Source: Palsa-295 sp963785585
GTDB taxonomy: Bacteria > Acidobacteriota > Terriglobia > Acidiferrales > UBA7541
DNA length: 64,000 bases
NCBI GenBank assembly: GCA_963785585.1
Contig: CAWAVW010000003.1
Location: 372,001-436,000 of the forward strand
Reading direction: 5' to 3'
Part shown: positions 62,897 through 64,000 of the stretch, piece after piece
How the letters are laid out: each line of letters begins with the position of its first letter
Numbering within the stretch: the first letter of the stretch is position 1
The notes under the pieces: generated by a model
Told to the model about the DNA's origin: nothing
Databases searched by the model: none
What the model saw: the letters and a program-made list of their open reading frames with translations, nothing else
Made by a program: the position numbers and the translations under genes

Positions 62897-63235
62897 TTGC
62901 AACTCGACGACCGCATGAAGCAATTGCTTCGCGAACTAGGCCACGCGATCAACGACACCGTGTCGGACTCCGACCGCATCGCCGAATCCATTTCCGCGGT
63001 CCGTGCCGCGGGATTCGACATCGTGCTGAAGCTCGACGCCACCATCGGCCTTGCCCGTCGCAATGGCCAGGACGCCAAAATGACCAATCAGGACCGGCGC
63101 TTCCTGGAATCGCTCCACATTCAGGTGGACGAAGAAATTATGGAAGAAGAAGCGGTCGAGTCGCGCGTGGAAATCACGCCGCAGGACATCAAATTTCTGA
63201 AATCGCTGAAGGTTTCCTTCGATGAAGAAGCGTAG
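62897..63235 (+). CDS. Hypothetical protein, 112 residues, helical and acidic
   Basis: The TTG at 62897 has a perfect AGGAGG 8 nt upstream, which decides the start over an open frame reaching back to 62747. The product begins QLDDRMKQLLRELGHAINDT and has SISAVRAAGFDIVLKLDATI. The C-terminus holds two similar 15-residue segments, MTNQDRRFLESLHIQVDEE and TPQDIKFLKSLKVSFDEEA, an internal repeat of form QD-x3-FL-x-SL-x-V. I do not recognise a family. Its end overlaps the next gene by 14 nt. Confidence 0.7.
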   Translation: MQLDDRMKQLLRELGHAINDTVSDSDRIAESISAVRAAGFDIVLKLDATIGLARRNGQDAKMTNQDRRFLESLHIQVDEEIMEEEAVESRVEITPQDIKFLKSLKVSFDEEA

Positions 63236-63635
63236 GCCGTTTTTGAAATCGTTCGGCGCCCTGTTCGTTCTTGGGGTCGCGGTGTTCGCCGTGCCGTCCG
63301 TCACCCGCGCTCAGGTTCACACCGGAGCGGAACCCCAAGGCGACACGCCCGTCAACATTTCAACCACCCAGCCCATCGTCGTCAAACAGCGCCCCGCAAA
63401 AGCCGTTTGGATGAAAGCCACAATTGTCCACGCCGACGCGAATAGCATGATTGTCCGCGAAGCAGGCAACGAAATGGCCATCCACACGTTCACCTATTCC
63501 GACAACGCCCGCGAGAAAATGGAAAGCGTTTTGGCCGATGGCGGCTACCAAAGCGGAGACGCGGTGAAAGTGCTGTGGCTGCCCGGATCGTCCCAGGCCC
63601 TGAAAATTAAGGGTCGCCCATCGAAAGCGATCTAG
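63222..63635 (+). CDS. Secreted hypothetical protein, 137 residues
   Basis: A signal peptide (MKKRRPFLKSFGALFVLGVA, cleavage after VTRA) precedes a small beta-rich domain: WMKATIVHADANSMIVREAG, then a helix DNAREKMESVLA and GDAVKVLWLPGSSQALKIKG. The composition suggests an OB-like or SH3-like fold. No family is recognised. The ATG lies within the end of the upstream gene, so translation is coupled. Confidence 0.65.
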   Translation: MKKRRPFLKSFGALFVLGVAVFAVPSVTRAQVHTGAEPQGDTPVNISTTQPIVVKQRPAKAVWMKATIVHADANSMIVREAGNEMAIHTFTYSDNAREKMESVLADGGYQSGDAVKVLWLPGSSQALKIKGRPSKAI

Positions 63636-63744
63636 TTTCTCGCTCCTGTTTTCCGCCATTCTCAGCATTTACGCTCGTCGCGTCCTCATTCCCATCCACG
63701 CGACCGGGCGACGCAACGGAAGTTGTCGCCGGCGTAAGCGCCCG

Positions 63745-64000
63745 CTACTGAACTGTCACCGTTACCGTCGGCGTTCCCGTCACCGTCCCGCCCGTTGCCG
63801 TGATTCCGCTGATCGAAACCGTCGAAGTCCCGACCGGCGTACCCGGATTCGTGGGCCCGGTGCTGCCGCCTCCTCCGCCGCACGAGACCGTGGCGATCAG
63901 AAATGCAATCGCCACGACGCTCGCAAGCACATTCCAACGGCGCCGCCGCGTCTGCATGGCAAGGAAGAAAATTCCAACTCCGATCACCATCCATCGCGCC
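63745..64000 (-). CDS. C-terminal tail of a surface protein (runs off the right edge)
   Basis: The minus-strand frame is open from the right edge to TAG at 63745. The visible 84 residues show a membrane segment (MVIGVGIFFLAM), QTRRRRW, a second hydrophobic segment (VLASVVAIAFLIATVS) that ends CGGGGGSTG, and a short beta-rich end with Thr/Val repeats finishing TVTVTVQ. I associate such tails with the C-termini of very large Ig-repeat proteins of Acidobacteria, although the VSCGGGGG part also looks like a lipobox. A Met at 63990 could alternatively start a short lipoprotein of 81 residues. Confidence 0.6.
   Translation of the reverse strand, partial: ARWMVIGVGIFFLAMQTRRRRWNVLASVVAIAFLIATVSCGGGGGSTGPTNPGTPVGTSTVSISGITATGGTVTGTPTVTVTVQ

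Noticed and set aside
63686..63994. 102-codon minus-strand frame at the right edge
   Set aside because: It is a second frame over the same sequence; the frame ending at 63745 has membrane segments and the RRRRW-Cys-Gly pattern, while this one is a shadow.

Overview
The window looks like a chromosomal segment of an Acidobacteriota bacterium, probably of the Acidobacteriales/Terriglobia type. This is an inference from gene content and style: high GC, futalosine-pathway menaquinone genes, many secreted repeat and peptidase proteins, paired ECF sigma/anti-sigma modules, TonB-dependent cobalamin uptake, and at the right edge a C-terminal tail (membrane segment, RRRRW, then a Cys-Gly-rich segment) of a kind I associate with large acidobacterial surface proteins. 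I see no tRNA, rRNA, CRISPR array, transposase or prophage. Coding density is high and strands alternate in short operons.

Layout. 0-5.6 kb (minus): the 5' end of xerC, a three-gene operon (conserved hypothetical, ribbon-helix-helix-like, small membrane protein), topA and dprA. 5.6-10.4 kb (plus): a secreted BNR/Ycf48-like protein coupled to an M23-type peptidase, then mqnA and mqnC. 10.4-15.5 kb (minus): sensor histidine kinase, RNase H with an unusual tail, coiled-coil zinc-ribbon protein, BAAT-type acyl hydrolase. 15.5-18.8 kb: ECF sigma, ZAS anti-sigma and membrane zinc-ribbon operon, SGNH hydrolase, 4-OT tautomerase, pilin-like protein. 19-27.6 kb: two exported protease pairs, M16 (active plus degenerate) and TldD/TldE-like (active plus degenerate), separated by a quinone oxidoreductase. 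27.6-35.4 kb: metallophosphoesterase, CDF transporter, GT39-like enzyme, a GH18-NodB-GT2 fusion, and a Bcp peroxiredoxin.

35.4-44 kb: gatB and a cobalamin acquisition locus. The locus consists of a TonB receptor (btuB-like) behind one cobalamin riboswitch, and the binding protein, permease and ATPase (btuF-btuC-btuD) behind a second riboswitch that has its own consensus promoter and an intrinsic terminator. Then come a crotonase, an unreported-looking 41-codon gene, and serS. 45.7-49.9 kb: RskA-type anti-sigma with its ECF sigma factor, glutamate dehydrogenase, and thiD. 49.9-55.2 kb: a pyrimidine cluster, pyrR-pyrB-pyrC (minus) divergent from pyrD-rlpA-pyrF (plus). 55.3-64 kb: an Ig/LVIVD secreted protein, a YnfA-family protein, selB, tatA, maf, the large subunit of a B12-dependent acyl-CoA mutase, small proteins, and the truncated surface-protein tail.

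How it fits together. The cobalamin uptake genes supply the cofactor needed by the acyl-CoA mutase 18 kb downstream. The pyr cluster covers ATCase, dihydroorotase, DHODH-B and OMP decarboxylase with a PyrR regulator. Several genes carry a TANNNT -10 box only 6-11 nt from the start codon, often with TG at the extended position, so leaderless or nearly leaderless transcripts seem common here. All assignments come from reading motifs; no database search was run.
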